From the NCBI RefSeq assembly GCF_025486315.1, contig NZ_JAOOPY010000001.1, positions 1 through 64,000 on the forward strand: a DNA stretch of 64,000 nucleotides. Direction: 5' to 3'. The number at the start of each line of letters is the position of its first letter. Positions within the stretch are counted from its first letter, which is position 1. Below the pieces are notes generated by a model that had not been told where the DNA came from, ran no database searches, and was given only the letters and a program-made list of their open reading frames with translations. Positions 33,825 to 43,408 of the stretch are shown here, in pieces. The stretch comes from Variovorax sp. N23 (GTDB lineage: Bacteria > Pseudomonadota > Gammaproteobacteria > Burkholderiales > Burkholderiaceae_C). Made by a program: the position numbers and the translations under genes.

Positions 33825-36691
33825 CAGGCGACGCTCCGCGCTTCGCCCGCGCCGTAGAGGTTGCTGGTGCAGCGGCCGCAGATCGTCGGGTGGGCCGGGT
33901 CGTGGCCGACATCGGCGCGCCAGTGCCAGCAGCGCTCGCACTTGGTGTCGGTGCTGGGCGTGACCAGCGTGGCGGCGGCCTCGCCGGCCAGCAGCTCGAT
34001 CGCCGAGGTGATGAAGACGAACTTCAGGTCGTCGCCCAGCGATGCCAGCAGCGCATGGTCTTCGGGCAGCACCGTGAGCGCGACGTTCGCCTGCAGCGAC
34101 GAGCCGACCTGGCCGGTGCCGCGCACCGCCTCGATCTCCTTGTTGACGCCGTCGCGGATCTCGCGGATGCACGTCCACTTGGCCAGCAGGCCAGCGTCCG
34201 GTGTGCCGAGGTCACTGTAGACCTGCGTGAAGATCGAGTCGCCCGGCTGGCCGGTGCCCACCAGCTTCCACGCCTCTTCGGCGGTGAAGCTGAGGAAGGG
34301 CGCCATCCAGCGCAGCATCGCCTGCGTGATGTGCCAGAGCGCGGTCTGCGCGCTGCGACGCGCGTGCGAGCCGGGGGCGGTCGTGTAGAGCCGGTCCTTC
34401 AGCACGTCGAGGTAGAAGCCACCCAGGTCTTCCGAGCAGTAGATCTGCAGCTTCGCGACCACCGGGTGGAATTCGTAGACCTTGTAGTGCGCCAGCACCT
34501 CGGCCTGGAACTGCGCCGCGCGGCTGAGCGCGTAGCGGTCGATCTCCAGCATTTGGTCGAGCGGCACCGCGTCCTTCGCGACGTCGAAGTCGCTGGTGTT
34601 GGCCAGCAGGAAGCGCAGCGTGTTGCGGATGCGGCGGTAGGCGTCGACCACGCGCGCGAGGATCTTGTCGTCGCCCGCGATGTCGCCCGAATAGTCGCTG
34701 GCTGCGACCCACAGGCGGATGATTTCCGCGCCCAGCTTCTTGCTGATCTCCTGCGGATCGATGCCGTTGCCGAGCGACTTGCTCATCTTGCGGCCCTGGC
34801 TGTCGACCGTGAAGCCGTGCGTCAGCAGGCCGCGGTAGGGCGCACGGCCTTCGAGGGCCGAGGCCAGCAGCAGGGACGAGTGGAACCAGCCGCGGTGCTG
34901 GTCGTGGCCTTCGAGGTACAGGTCGGCCTCGGGGCCGGCGTCGTGGTGCACCGTGGGGTGCGTGCCGCGCAGCACGTGCCAGAAGGTCGAGCCCGAGTCG
35001 AACCACACCTCCAGGATGTCGGTGCTCTTGGTGTAGCTCGGCGCGTCGTCGGCGCCGAGGATCTCTTCGACGGTCGCGCGGCTCCAGGCCTCGATCCCAC
35101 CCGCTTCGACGATGTCGGCCGCTTGATCGAGGATTTCCATGGTGCGCGGGTGCAGCTCGCCCGAATCCTTGTGCAGGAAGAACGGGATCGGCACGCCCCA
35201 GCTGCGCTGGCGCGAGATGCACCAGTCGGGCCGGTTGGCGATCATGTCGTGCAGGCGCGCCTTGCCGTTCTCTGGGTAGAAGTGCGTCTTCTCGATGGCT
35301 TCGAGCGCGATCTGGCGCAGCGTCTGGGGTGCCTTGTCCTTGGTGAAGACGCCTTCGCCCTCGTCCATGCGGATGAACCACTGGGCCGCGGCGCGGTAGA
35401 TCACCGGCGTCTTGTGGCGCCAGCAGTGCGGGTAGCTGTGCGTGATGCCCTCGGTGGCCACCAGACGGTTCGCGTCGCGCAGCGCGGCGATGATCTCCGG
35501 CACGGCCTTCCAGATGTGCTGCCCGCCGAACAGCGGGAAGTCGGGCGCGTACGTGCCGTTGCCCTGCACCGGGTTCAGGATGTCGTCGTAGGCCATGCCG
35601 TGCGCGATGCAGGAATTGAAGTCGTCCACGCCGTAGGCCGGCGACGAGTGGACCAGGCCGGTGCCGTCGGTGGCTGTGGCGTAGTCGGCCAGGTAGATCG
35701 GCGCCAGGCGCCTGTAGCCCTGCACCCCGTTCTCGTCCGCGACGTCGTACAGCGGATGCTCGAACTCGAGCCCGCCCAGCGCCTCGCCCTTGACGGTGGC
35801 CAGCACCTTGCCGTCGAGCGCGTAGCGGTTCATGCACATCTCGACCAGCGAGGCGGCGAGGATCAGCAGGCCGCGCTCGGTGTCGACCAGCGAGTACTCC
35901 AGCTCGGGGTTCAGGTTGATCGCCTGGTTCGCCGGGATGGTCCACGCGGTGGTGGTCCAGATGACGGCGAAGATGTCACCCAGGACGTCGGGGCGGCCGA
36001 AGGCGGCCAGCACCTTCTCGCGCTCGTGCGCCTTGAAGGCCACGTCGAGCGTCTGCGACTTCTTGTCGGCGTATTCGATCTCGAACTCGGCCAGCGACGA
36101 GCCGCAGTCGAAGCACCAGTACACCGGCTTCAGGCCGCGGTAGACGAAGCCGCGCTCGATCACGCGCTTGAAGGCGCGCAGTTCGCCGGCCTCGTTGGCG
36201 AAGTCCATCGTCTTGTACGGGTGGTCCCATTCGCCCAGCACGCCCAGGCGCTGGAAGTCGACCATCTGCTGGGCGATCTGCTCGGTCGCGAAGGCGCGGC
36301 TCTTGGCCTGCATGTCGTCGCGGCTCAGGTTGCGGCCGTACTTCTTCTCGATGGCGTTCTCGATCGGCAGGCCGTGGCAGTCCCAGCCCGGCACGTAGAG
36401 CGCGTCGAAGCCCTCCAGCTGCCGCGCCTTGGTGATCATGTCCTTGAGGATCTTGTTGACGGCGTGACCCATGTGGATCTGGCCGTTGGCGTAGGGCGGG
36501 CCGTCGTGCAGGATGAACTTGGGCGCACCGGCGCGGGCCACGCGCAGCCGCTTGTAGAGGCCTTCGTCTTCCCATTCCTTGACCCAGCCCGGCTCGCGCT
36601 TGGCCATGTCGCCGCGCATCGGGAAGGGGGTGTCGGGCAGGTTGAGGGTGGCGCGGTAGTCAGTGCCGCCTTCGGGTTTGTTGTCAGCCAT
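33824..36691 (-). CDS. ileS: Isoleucyl-tRNA synthetase
   Basis: From the ATG at 36691 the product is 955 residues, a normal bacterial length. It has the HIGH-type motif (HMGH, 73-76), KMSKS (635-639), the editing domain between them and a C-terminal zinc finger (CERCWHW..CGRC). It charges tRNA-Ile. Longer in-frame sequence upstream does not resemble the family. Confidence 0.97.
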   Translation of the reverse strand: MADNKPEGGTDYRATLNLPDTPFPMRGDMAKREPGWVKEWEDEGLYKRLRVARAGAPKFILHDGPPYANGQIHMGHAVNKILKDMITKARQLEGFDALYVPGWDCHGLPIENAIEKKYGRNLSRDDMQAKSRAFATEQIAQQMVDFQRLGVLGEWDHPYKTMDFANEAGELRAFKRVIERGFVYRGLKPVYWCFDCGSSLAEFEIEYADKKSQTLDVAFKAHEREKVLAAFGRPDVLGDIFAVIWTTTAWTIPANQAINLNPELEYSLVDTERGLLILAASLVEMCMNRYALDGKVLATVKGEALGGLEFEHPLYDVADENGVQGYRRLAPIYLADYATATDGTGLVHSSPAYGVDDFNSCIAHGMAYDDILNPVQGNGTYAPDFPLFGGQHIWKAVPEIIAALRDANRLVATEGITHSYPHCWRHKTPVIYRAAAQWFIRMDEGEGVFTKDKAPQTLRQIALEAIEKTHFYPENGKARLHDMIANRPDWCISRQRSWGVPIPFFLHKDSGELHPRTMEILDQAADIVEAGGIEAWSRATVEEILGADDAPSYTKSTDILEVWFDSGSTFWHVLRGTHPTVHHDAGPEADLYLEGHDQHRGWFHSSLLLASALEGRAPYRGLLTHGFTVDSQGRKMSKSLGNGIDPQEISKKLGAEIIRLWVAASDYSGDIAGDDKILARVVDAYRRIRNTLRFLLANTSDFDVAKDAVPLDQMLEIDRYALSRAAQFQAEVLAHYKVYEFHPVVAKLQIYCSEDLGGFYLDVLKDRLYTTAPGSHARRSAQTALWHITQAMLRWMAPFLSFTAEEAWKLVGTGQPGDSIFTQVYSDLGTPDAGLLAKWTCIREIRDGVNKEIEAVRGTGQVGSSLQANVALTVLPEDHALLASLGDDLKFVFITSAIELLAGEAAATLVTPSTDTKCERCWHWRADVGHDPAHPTICGRCTSNLYGAGEARSVA

Positions 36692-36800
36692 GGGGGTTCC
36701 AGAGGTCTGCGCTGCAAGTGCAGCGCTCGAAGAATCGAGGGGGCGTGGGGCGCTGGTGTGACACGGCGCGTCCGCACGCGGCGGAGGGGACGGTTCCGCT

Positions 36801-37826
36801 TTAAATTCGGTCGCGCGTGGTCTGACGGTGGGTGGAAGCGAAGAACGCCCGCGCATCGTTGCCATCCTTGGCGATCCCTGCGGTGAGGGCCTCGAGGCTG
36901 GTGTAGCGCAATTCGTCGTGCAGTTTGTGCAGCAGTTCCACGCGGACGATTTTACCGTAGGCCCCTTCGGCGCCCAGTTCGACGGGCCAATCCAGGCAAT
37001 GCGTCTCCAGCAGCACCCGGCCGGCGTTGACGTCGTTGGGGTCCAGCGACGGCCGCACGCCGAGGTTGGCCACGCCCTTGAGCGGTTGCGCGACGAGCCC
37101 GTGCACCAGCACCGCGAAGATGCCGCTGGCCGCCGGCTTCCAGTGCTTGAAACGCAGATTGAGGGTGCGAAAACCATCGTCCTTGCCCGGTGCGGAGGCC
37201 CCCAGCGCGCGGCCCAGCTTGCGGCCGTGCACCACGTGGCCCGAAATGGCGTAGGGCCGGCCCAGCAGCGTGTGGGCGTCGGCCATGCGGCCTTCGGCCA
37301 GCGCGTCGCGCACCGCCGAACTGGACACACGGAGCCCCTTCACCTCGTAGCTGTTCATGCGGGCCACGTCGAAGCCGTGCGCCTCGCCCGCGGCATCGAG
37401 CATCGCGTAGTCGCCGGCGCGTTTGGCGCCGAATCGGAAGTCGTCGCCCACCAGCACATAGCGCGCGCCCAGGCCGTCGAGCAGCACGTTCTGGATGAAT
37501 TCGTCGGGCGTCTGGACGGCCAGCCGCGCATCGAAGGGCAACACGATGGTCTGCGCCACGCCGCAGTCGGCCAGTTCGCTCAGCTTGTCGCGCAGGGTGC
37601 CGATGCGCGCCGGCGCCAGGGCCGGCTGCTTGTTCACGGCCGCGAAGTAGTCGCGCGGATGCGGCTCGAAGGTGAGCACGCAGCTGGGCAGGCCGCGCTG
37701 GCGCGCCTCGGTCTGCAGAAGCGCCAGCATGGCCTGGTGGCCACGGTGCACGCCGTCGAAATTGCCGATGGTCAGGGCGCAGGCCGGAGCCACGCCGGGA
37801 TGCCGAAACCCGCGAAAAACCTGCAT
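36801..37826 (-). CDS. ribF: Bifunctional riboflavin kinase / FAD synthetase
   Basis: The 341-residue protein has the nucleotidyltransferase N-terminal domain ([37 protein letters not shown]) and a C-terminal riboflavin kinase domain ([22 protein letters not shown]). It makes FMN and FAD. It heads the ribF-ileS-lspA order typical of proteobacteria. About 110 bases separate it from ileS. Confidence 0.96.
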   Translation of the reverse strand: MQVFRGFRHPGVAPACALTIGNFDGVHRGHQAMLALLQTEARQRGLPSCVLTFEPHPRDYFAAVNKQPALAPARIGTLRDKLSELADCGVAQTIVLPFDARLAVQTPDEFIQNVLLDGLGARYVLVGDDFRFGAKRAGDYAMLDAAGEAHGFDVARMNSYEVKGLRVSSSAVRDALAEGRMADAHTLLGRPYAISGHVVHGRKLGRALGASAPGKDDGFRTLNLRFKHWKPAASGIFAVLVHGLVAQPLKGVANLGVRPSLDPNDVNAGRVLLETHCLDWPVELGAEGAYGKIVRVELLHKLHDELRYTSLEALTAGIAKDGNDARAFFASTHRQTTRDRI

Positions 37827-37884
37827 GGATCGATCTGTTTTTGATAGCGCTGCATGCCCGTCGAATGGGCAGGACAGGCCTGTT

Positions 37885-37908
37885 TGTCACAAAGCCGGTA
37901 TATTGTGA
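37885..37908. repeat. Inverted repeat GTCACAA-N10-TTGTGAC upstream of the HNH gene
   Basis: Perfect seven-base arms separated by ten bases lie between the divergent ribF and HNH genes. It may be an operator or a hairpin in the leader of the HNH transcript. It is not a Crp site, whose arms face the other way. Confidence 0.5.
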
Positions 37909-37984
37909 CGCAGTGCGTTGTTGCGCGCGGCCTCCGGGGTCGTGCGGCGGCGCACAGGTCTCTGCGTGTTCTTCCCTTGTTTTC

Positions 37985-37990
37985 GAGGAG
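37985..37990 (+). promoter_or_regulatory. Ribosome-binding site that fixes the GTG start of the HNH gene
   Basis: GAGGAG lies six bases before the GTG at 37997; codons further upstream in the frame give non-conserved Cys/Arg-rich sequence. Confidence 0.7.
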
Positions 37991-37996
37991 GCGTGT

Positions 37997-38554
37997 GTGA
38001 AGGTCTTGAAGCTGTCGGCCCAAGGGCTGCCCCAGTCGTGGATTTCGCTGGAAGAAGCGGTGCTCCACTACGCGGCGGACGAAGTGCGCTGGGAGGTCGG
38101 TGCCCAGGTGGCGGTGTTCCGCGGCGGGCACAACGCGTTGACGGGGGTTCAGTCGCAGATCGCGATCAACAGCATCATCGGCACCAAGGGCGTGCCGCGC
38201 ATCAACCCCTTCACGCAGCGGCCCGGCCTGACCAACGGCAAGCTGTTCGCCCGCGACCGCAACATCTGCGCCTACTGCGGCTGCCATTTCCACGAAGACG
38301 AGCTGACCCGCGAGCACATCATTCCCTTTGCCCAGAAGGGCATCGACACGTGGATGAACGTGGTCACCGCCTGCAAGCCCTGCAACCACCGCAAGAGCAG
38401 CCGCACGCCCGAGCAGGCCGGCATGCCCCTGCTGTACACGCCCTACGTGCCCAGCCTGTGGGAAGACTTCATCCTGCGCAACCGCCGTATCCTGGCGGAC
38501 CAGATGGAGTTCCTGATGGCGCATCTGCCGCAGAGCTCACGTCTGCACGGATGA
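37997..38554 (+). CDS. HNH endonuclease family protein
   Basis: This 185-residue protein has an HNH nuclease core with zinc-binding cysteine pairs: CAYCGCHFHEDELTREHIIP followed by WMNVVTACKPCNHRKSSRTP. The N-terminal 90 residues form a separate segment (LPQSWISLEEAVLHYAADEV). Such stand-alone HNH proteins are widespread in Burkholderiales and their role is not defined. The start GTG is supported by a strong ribosome-binding site. It converges on the hydrolase gene with a 12-base gap. Confidence 0.9.
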   Translation: MKVLKLSAQGLPQSWISLEEAVLHYAADEVRWEVGAQVAVFRGGHNALTGVQSQIAINSIIGTKGVPRINPFTQRPGLTNGKLFARDRNICAYCGCHFHEDELTREHIIPFAQKGIDTWMNVVTACKPCNHRKSSRTPEQAGMPLLYTPYVPSLWEDFILRNRRILADQMEFLMAHLPQSSRLHG

Positions 38555-38566
38555 ACCTCCGACGTA

Positions 38567-39946
38567 TCAGTACGTCAGTTCAAGCACGCTGACGTGGCCT
38601 TGCGCCAGCGGCCAGCTCAGGCCGGTGACGCGTTCGCCGTTGAACTCCCCGGCGACGCTGCGTTGCGCATCGGCCGGCAACTTCAGCTTCGAACTCGCCA
38701 CGCCTGCGCCGCGCGGTGGCACGCCGGGCAGGGTGCTCAGGCCATCGAAGCGCATCGTGTCGCGCTGCGCATCGAAGTACCCGCGTGGCCGCGTGAAGAT
38801 CACGAGGGCCTTGGCGTCCCGGTCGGCCGCGGCGACACGTTCGGGCCGCAGGTTGACGACGCTGCTCGAACGCGGGAACGGTGAGCGGTAGATGTGCGTC
38901 GTCGCATAGCCCGGCGCGCTCACGACGAATTCGTAGCCCGTGCCGGCCTCCGCGATGAAGGGCCCCCAGCGCCCGTCGGAGCCGACGGCACGGTCCCACG
39001 CCGCCGCACCGCGCCGCGCGCCGGTGTCGCGCTCGACGGCGAACACGCTCACGCGTGCACCGGCGATCGGCAGGTTGTTGGCGAAGTTGCCGCTGGCCGG
39101 TGCCAGAGCGTTCAGGCCCATGCCCGTCACGCGGCCCGACAGCGCGATCACCGATTCGGCGGCGGGCTGCAGCGTGCGGGGCGCCGTGCCGGTGAGGAAG
39201 CGCCACATGGCGTCGAAGGCCGCCGGCGAGAAGGCGGTCTCGCGGTGGTCGGCGCGTGGCAGCACGAGGTTGGTCGCGCCCTTCAGCGCGGGGCCGTCGT
39301 GGCGGACATTCGTCGGCTTGCCTGGTGCGCCGATCCAGGTGCCTTCGGGTTGCGCGTACTTGTCGTTGTTGTCGGAGCGCAGCGTGAGCCAGTGCACGCC
39401 CGGCGTCACCTCGTCGCCGTTCGGTCCCTTCGGTGCATTGAGCTGCTTCAGGAAGGGGGACAAGGCAGAGAACTCGCTGCCTTCGTTGAAGCCGGGGATC
39501 GCGAAGATGCCGTGCGCCGGGTTGCCGCCGAGCACGACGTGGCTCACCACGCGGTCGCCACCGCCGTTCTGCACATAGTTGCGGATCGTGTTGCCGCCGC
39601 GCGAGCTGCCGATGAGGATCACCTTGTCCGCCCGCGTGGCCTCCAGCACCCTGTCGACCTCGGCCTCGAGGAAGGCCATCGATTCGGCGGTCGAGCTGCG
39701 GCCGGGCTGCGCGATCGCGTCGTTGTCGCGTGCGAGCGGCATCGGCTGGTCGAAGGCGAAGAGGCGCTCGCGCGGCCAGCCGTTCGATTCGAAGCGCCAG
39801 ATCGTCGTCTGCCAGAGCGCTGCCGAGTCCCCGTTGCCATGCAAGAAGACGATCGGCGGGCGCAGGGCGGTCGTCGGCGTCACGGCACAGGCGGCGAGCA
39901 TGGTGGTGGAGAGGCCGGCGGCCAGGAGGGTGCGTCGAGTGGGCAT
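38567..39946 (-). CDS. Exported alpha/beta-hydrolase (esterase/lipase-like), probable Tat lipoprotein
   Basis: The 459-residue protein begins MPTRRTLLAAGLSTTMLAAC, combining a twin-arginine pattern with a lipobox (LAAC), so it is probably exported folded and lipid-anchored. The N-terminal 250 residues are an alpha/beta-hydrolase: oxyanion HGNGDS, nucleophile elbow GSSRGG and a candidate His in RADHRET. A C-terminal beta-rich domain (about 270-459) includes a carboxypeptidase-regulatory-like unit. The natural ester substrate is unknown. Confidence 0.82.
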   Translation of the reverse strand: MPTRRTLLAAGLSTTMLAACAVTPTTALRPPIVFLHGNGDSAALWQTTIWRFESNGWPRERLFAFDQPMPLARDNDAIAQPGRSSTAESMAFLEAEVDRVLEATRADKVILIGSSRGGNTIRNYVQNGGGDRVVSHVVLGGNPAHGIFAIPGFNEGSEFSALSPFLKQLNAPKGPNGDEVTPGVHWLTLRSDNNDKYAQPEGTWIGAPGKPTNVRHDGPALKGATNLVLPRADHRETAFSPAAFDAMWRFLTGTAPRTLQPAAESVIALSGRVTGMGLNALAPASGNFANNLPIAGARVSVFAVERDTGARRGAAAWDRAVGSDGRWGPFIAEAGTGYEFVVSAPGYATTHIYRSPFPRSSSVVNLRPERVAAADRDAKALVIFTRPRGYFDAQRDTMRFDGLSTLPGVPPRGAGVASSKLKLPADAQRSVAGEFNGERVTGLSWPLAQGHVSVLELTY

Positions 39947-39967
39947 TGTGCCGTCATCCTATCCATG

Positions 39968-40001
39968 AAAAACGCCCGCCGGCGCGATGCGGGCGGGCGT
40001 G
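39968..40001 (-). terminator. Rho-independent terminator of the acyl-CoA dehydrogenase pair
   Basis: On the minus strand ACGCCCGCC pairs with GGCGGGCGT across an 11-base loop, followed by TTTTT. It lies 38 bases after the stop of the gene at 40039. Confidence 0.8.
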
Positions 40002-40038
40002 TCGCGCCGGGGCGCGCAGCAGGTTCATCCGCACGTTC

Positions 40039-41154
40039 TCAGGCGAAGACGCCGGCGGTTTCCTCCATGCGGGCGGACACCTCGCCCAAGTGATGCAGCG
40101 TGTCCCCGAAGGTCATCTCCATCTGCGTCAGGCGCTTGAAGTAGTGGCTCACGATGTACTCGTCGGTCACGCCGATGCCGCCGTGCAGCTGCACCGCGTT
40201 CTGGCCGACGAAGCGCATCGAGACGCCCAGCTGGTACTTGGCGCGCGCCATCGCCTGGCGGCGTTCGGCGGTCGGTGCGTTGAGCTTGAGGCTGGCGTAG
40301 TAGCTCATGGAGCGGGCCAGTTCGAGCTGCATCTTCATGTCGGCCACGCGATGGCGCAGCGCCTGGAAGGTGGCGATGGTCACGCCGAACTGCTTGCGCG
40401 TGTTCATGTACTCGACGGTCACGGCCAGGGTCTTGTCCATCACGCCCACGGCTTCGGCGCAGACGGCGGCGATGCCGATGTCGACCGCATGCTCGAGCGC
40501 CGTGAGGCCGTCGAGCGTGACGAGCGCAGCCGGTGCCTTGTCGAACACGACCTCGGCCGCGCGCCCGCCGTCCTGCGTGCCGTAGCCGCGCGCGGCGACG
40601 CCGTCGGCGCTGCGCTCGACCAGGAAGAGCGCGATCTTGCCGTCGACCGTGGCGGGCACGAGGTAGGCGTCAGCCTGGTCGCCCGCGGGCACGACGCCCT
40701 TGGCGCCCGAGACGGTCCAGCCGTCGCCGGCCTTGGCGGCCTGGGCCTCGCACACGTCGAGCCGATAGCGCGCCTTGCGTTCCTGATGGGCCAGCACGAC
40801 CAACGCCTCCCCACCGGCGATGCGCGGCAGCCAGGCGCCCTTCAGGTCGGCGCTGGCGTAGCCGCTGAGCACGCCGCCGGCGATCAACGTCTGCGCGAAG
40901 GGCTCGAGCACGATGCCGCGCCCCAGTTCTTCCATCACTACCATGCCGGCCACCGGCCCCATGCCGAGGCCGCCGTCGTCTTCGGCGATGTAGAGGCCGC
41001 CCAGGCCCAGCTCGGACAGTTCGTCCCACGCCTGGCGCGAGAAGCCGCCGGCGGCTTCGATGCCGCGGCGGCGCTCGAAGTCATAACCCTTGTCGACCCA
41101 TTTGCGGACAGCGTCGCGCAGTTGTTCCTGGTCGTCGGAAAAATCGAAGTCCAT
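40039..41154 (-). CDS. Acyl-CoA dehydrogenase, small subunit type
   Basis: The 371-residue protein has the acyl-CoA dehydrogenase fold: N-terminal helical domain, FAD-contact beta domain (VSGAKGVVPAGDQAD) and C-terminal helices with YMNTRKQFG and QLHGGIGVTDEY. It resembles the small partner of paired pimeloyl-CoA-type dehydrogenases. It follows the gene at 41166 after 11 bases, so the two proteins probably form a heteromer that oxidises a long, branched or dicarboxylic acyl-CoA. Confidence 0.9.
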   Translation of the reverse strand: MDFDFSDDQEQLRDAVRKWVDKGYDFERRRGIEAAGGFSRQAWDELSELGLGGLYIAEDDGGLGMGPVAGMVVMEELGRGIVLEPFAQTLIAGGVLSGYASADLKGAWLPRIAGGEALVVLAHQERKARYRLDVCEAQAAKAGDGWTVSGAKGVVPAGDQADAYLVPATVDGKIALFLVERSADGVAARGYGTQDGGRAAEVVFDKAPAALVTLDGLTALEHAVDIGIAAVCAEAVGVMDKTLAVTVEYMNTRKQFGVTIATFQALRHRVADMKMQLELARSMSYYASLKLNAPTAERRQAMARAKYQLGVSMRFVGQNAVQLHGGIGVTDEYIVSHYFKRLTQMEMTFGDTLHHLGEVSARMEETAGVFA

Positions 41155-41165
41155 GTCTTGTCTCC

Positions 41166-42347
41166 TCAGCCGAGCACCGTCTGGGCGACGATGTTGCGTT
41201 GTACTTCGTTGGAACCGCCGTAGATGGTGGTTTTGCGCATGTTGAAGTAGTTGGATGCGAGCGGCGCCAGGCCGACGTGGCCGCCAGGGAAGTCGCCCTG
41301 CCAGCCGGCGTGCATCGCCTCGCGGATCAGCGGCAGCGAATAGGCGCCGCCGGCGAGCATCATCAGTTCGGTGTAGCGCTGCTGGATCTCGCTGCCCTTG
41401 ATCTTGAGCAGGCCGGCGATGTCGAGCGAGTTCTTGCCCGAGCTGGCGGCCGACAGCACGCGCAGCACCAGCATTTCGAGCGCGACCACGTCGACTTCGA
41501 GCCTGGCGATCTCGTCGCGGAAGCGCGTGTCCTCCCACAGGCCTTCGGTCTTGGCGATGCGCTTGAGGCGTTCGAGCTCGCGCTTGGCGCGGTTCACGTC
41601 GGCGATGTTGGTGCGTTCGTGCGAGAGCAGGTGCTTGGCGTAGGTCCAGCCCTTGTTCTCTTCGCCGATCAGGTTCTCGGCCGGGACCTCGACGTTGTCG
41701 AACCAGACTTCGTTCACCTCGACGCTGCCGTCGAGCAGCTTGATCGGGCGCACGGTGACGCCGGGCGACTTCATGTCGAGCAGCAGGAAGCTGATGCCGG
41801 TCTGCGGCTTGCCTTCGCTGCTGGTGCGCACCAGGTTGAACATCCAGTCGCCGTACTGGCCGAGCGTGGTCCAGGTCTTCTGGCCATTGACGATGTACTT
41901 GTCGCCCTTGCGCTCGGCCTTGGTCTTGAGCGACGCCAGGTCGGAGCCCGAACCGGGTTCGCTGTAGCCCTGGCTCCACCAGACTTCGCCGCTGGCGATG
42001 CCGGGCAAGAAGCGCTTGTGCTGCTCGGGCGAGCCGAAGGCCTGGATCACCGGCGCGACCATCACCGGGCCGAAGGGCACGATGCGCGGGGCGCCGGCCA
42101 GCGCGGTCTCTTCCTCGAAGAGGTGGCGCTGCACGGCGGTCCAGCCGGGGCCGCCGAATTCCTTGGGCCAGCCGTAGCCCAGCCAGCCTTTCTTGCCCAG
42201 GATCTTGGCCCAGTTCTGCAGATCGTCGCGCGTCAGTTCGAGCGCGTTGTGTACCTTGTGGGAAATCTCGGTGGGGAGGTTCTCCTTGACCCAGGCGCGA
42301 ATCTCTTCGCGGAACGTCTGTTCCTCGGGGGTGAAGCTCAAATCCAT
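41166..42347 (-). CDS. Acyl-CoA dehydrogenase, large subunit type
   Basis: The 393-residue protein has the signatures WSQGYSEPGSGSDLASLKT and GGSNEVQRNIVAQTVLG of the family. It is the first gene of a two-gene operon with the partner at 40039. A TetR-type palindrome lies 64 bases upstream of its ATG. The divergent neighbour is purN, unrelated in function. Confidence 0.92.
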   Translation of the reverse strand: MDLSFTPEEQTFREEIRAWVKENLPTEISHKVHNALELTRDDLQNWAKILGKKGWLGYGWPKEFGGPGWTAVQRHLFEEETALAGAPRIVPFGPVMVAPVIQAFGSPEQHKRFLPGIASGEVWWSQGYSEPGSGSDLASLKTKAERKGDKYIVNGQKTWTTLGQYGDWMFNLVRTSSEGKPQTGISFLLLDMKSPGVTVRPIKLLDGSVEVNEVWFDNVEVPAENLIGEENKGWTYAKHLLSHERTNIADVNRAKRELERLKRIAKTEGLWEDTRFRDEIARLEVDVVALEMLVLRVLSAASSGKNSLDIAGLLKIKGSEIQQRYTELMMLAGGAYSLPLIREAMHAGWQGDFPGGHVGLAPLASNYFNMRKTTIYGGSNEVQRNIVAQTVLG

Positions 42348-42410
42348 GCGTGCCTCGCTGTGTTGGTCCGTCGCCGCGAGGGAAGCGGCGTGTCTCCGGA
42401 GTCCGACTTT

Positions 42411-42426
42411 TTAGCACGGTCGTGCG
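42411..42426. promoter_or_regulatory. Palindromic operator candidate upstream of the acyl-CoA dehydrogenase genes
   Basis: TTAGCACGGTCGTGCG contains GCACG-GT-CGTGC arms. The form is like TetR-family operators of fatty-acid degradation regulators in betaproteobacteria. It lies in the 152-base gap between the dehydrogenase pair and purN; assignment to a named regulator is inference. Confidence 0.5.
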
Positions 42427-42499
42427 CCTGGGAGGTGTCTGCGCTGCGACATCGCGGCGCGCAGGGGCCGCTTCGCGCGCACGGATAATCCCGCCTCCC

Positions 42500-43081
42500 A
42501 TGAAGAACATCGTCATTCTGATCTCCGGCGAAGGCTCCAACATGGCGGCCATCGTGCGCGCCGCGGAGCAGGGGCGGTGGGCCGAGCGCTTTGGCGCGCG
42601 CGTCGCCGCCGTGCTGAGCAACCGGCCCGAGGCTGCCGGCCTGGCCTTCGCACGCGAGCGCGGCATCGCTACCGCAGCCATTTCGCACAAGGACTTCGCG
42701 ACCCGCGAAGCCTTCGATGCGGCGCTGGCCGCGGCCATCGAGCCGCATGCGCCGGCGTTGGTCGTGCTGGCCGGTTTCATGCGCATCCTGACGCCGGGCT
42801 TCGTCGAGCGCTATGCCGGGCGCCTGATCAACATCCACCCGTCGCTGTTGCCGGCCTTTCCGGGGCTGAACACGCACCAGCGGGCGATCGAGGCGGGTTG
42901 CCGCGTGGCCGGCGCGACGGTGCACCAGGTCACGGTCGAGCTCGACCACGGGCCGATCCTTGACCAGGCGGTGGTGCCGGTGCTGGCCGACGACACGCCG
43001 GCCACGCTGGCCGACCGCGTGCTGACGCAGGAGCACCGGCTCTACCCCCGGGCGATCGAAGGCTGGCTGCGCCGCGGTTGA
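42500..43081 (+). CDS. purN: Phosphoribosylglycinamide formyltransferase (folate-dependent)
   Basis: The 193-residue product has ILISGEGSNMAAI, the catalytic Asn-His pair in LINIHPSLLPAFPG and the catalytic Asp in VTVELDHGPIL. It transfers a formyl group to GAR in purine synthesis. The ATG at 42500 is the start of the conserved domain. It stands alone as a one-gene unit. Confidence 0.95.
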   Translation: MKNIVILISGEGSNMAAIVRAAEQGRWAERFGARVAAVLSNRPEAAGLAFARERGIATAAISHKDFATREAFDAALAAAIEPHAPALVVLAGFMRILTPGFVERYAGRLINIHPSLLPAFPGLNTHQRAIEAGCRVAGATVHQVTVELDHGPILDQAVVPVLADDTPATLADRVLTQEHRLYPRAIEGWLRRG

Positions 43082-43100
43082 GTGAGCGGGGCCGGCCGGA

Positions 43101-43334
43101 TCACACCTTGCGAAAGCGCGGTTGCATCACGCCGTCGATGTCGATCGTCTCCAGGAACATGGCCGCCGGACGCACCCACAGGCCGCGCTGGCCGTAGAGC
43201 GCGCGGTAGAGCGTCATCGGCTCCAGCGTCTCGCTGTGCCGCACCGTACCGATGACCTCGTAGTCGCCGCCCTTGTAGTGGCGGTACAGGCCGGGCGGTG
43301 TTTCGATGAGGGGTGGCAGGTCGTCGTCGTTCAT
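43101..43334 (-). CDS. DUF1653 domain protein (77 aa)
   Basis: The short protein contains the DUF1653 pattern GLYRHYKGGDYEVIG..HSETLEPMTLYRALYG..WVRPAAMFLE. Function is unknown. It converges on purN and is divergent from the rRNA methyltransferase gene. Confidence 0.85.
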   Translation of the reverse strand: MNDDDLPPLIETPPGLYRHYKGGDYEVIGTVRHSETLEPMTLYRALYGQRGLWVRPAAMFLETIDIDGVMQPRFRKV

Positions 43335-43408
43335 GGGCGGAAGGCTCGGAAAAAGGTGATCGGCATTCTCGGGCCGGGCATCGCGGGCGCGGCTGAGACA
43401 ATCAGGGG

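Noticed and set aside
33890..36886. 998-codon open frame on the plus strand opposite ileS
   Set aside because: It is the antisense shadow of ileS in GC-rich DNA: His/Arg/Val-rich, no family resemblance.
37885..37908. Crp-binding site reading of the TCACAA/TTGTGA element
   Set aside because: Crp sites have TGTGA first and TCACA second with six bases between; here the arms are reversed and ten apart.
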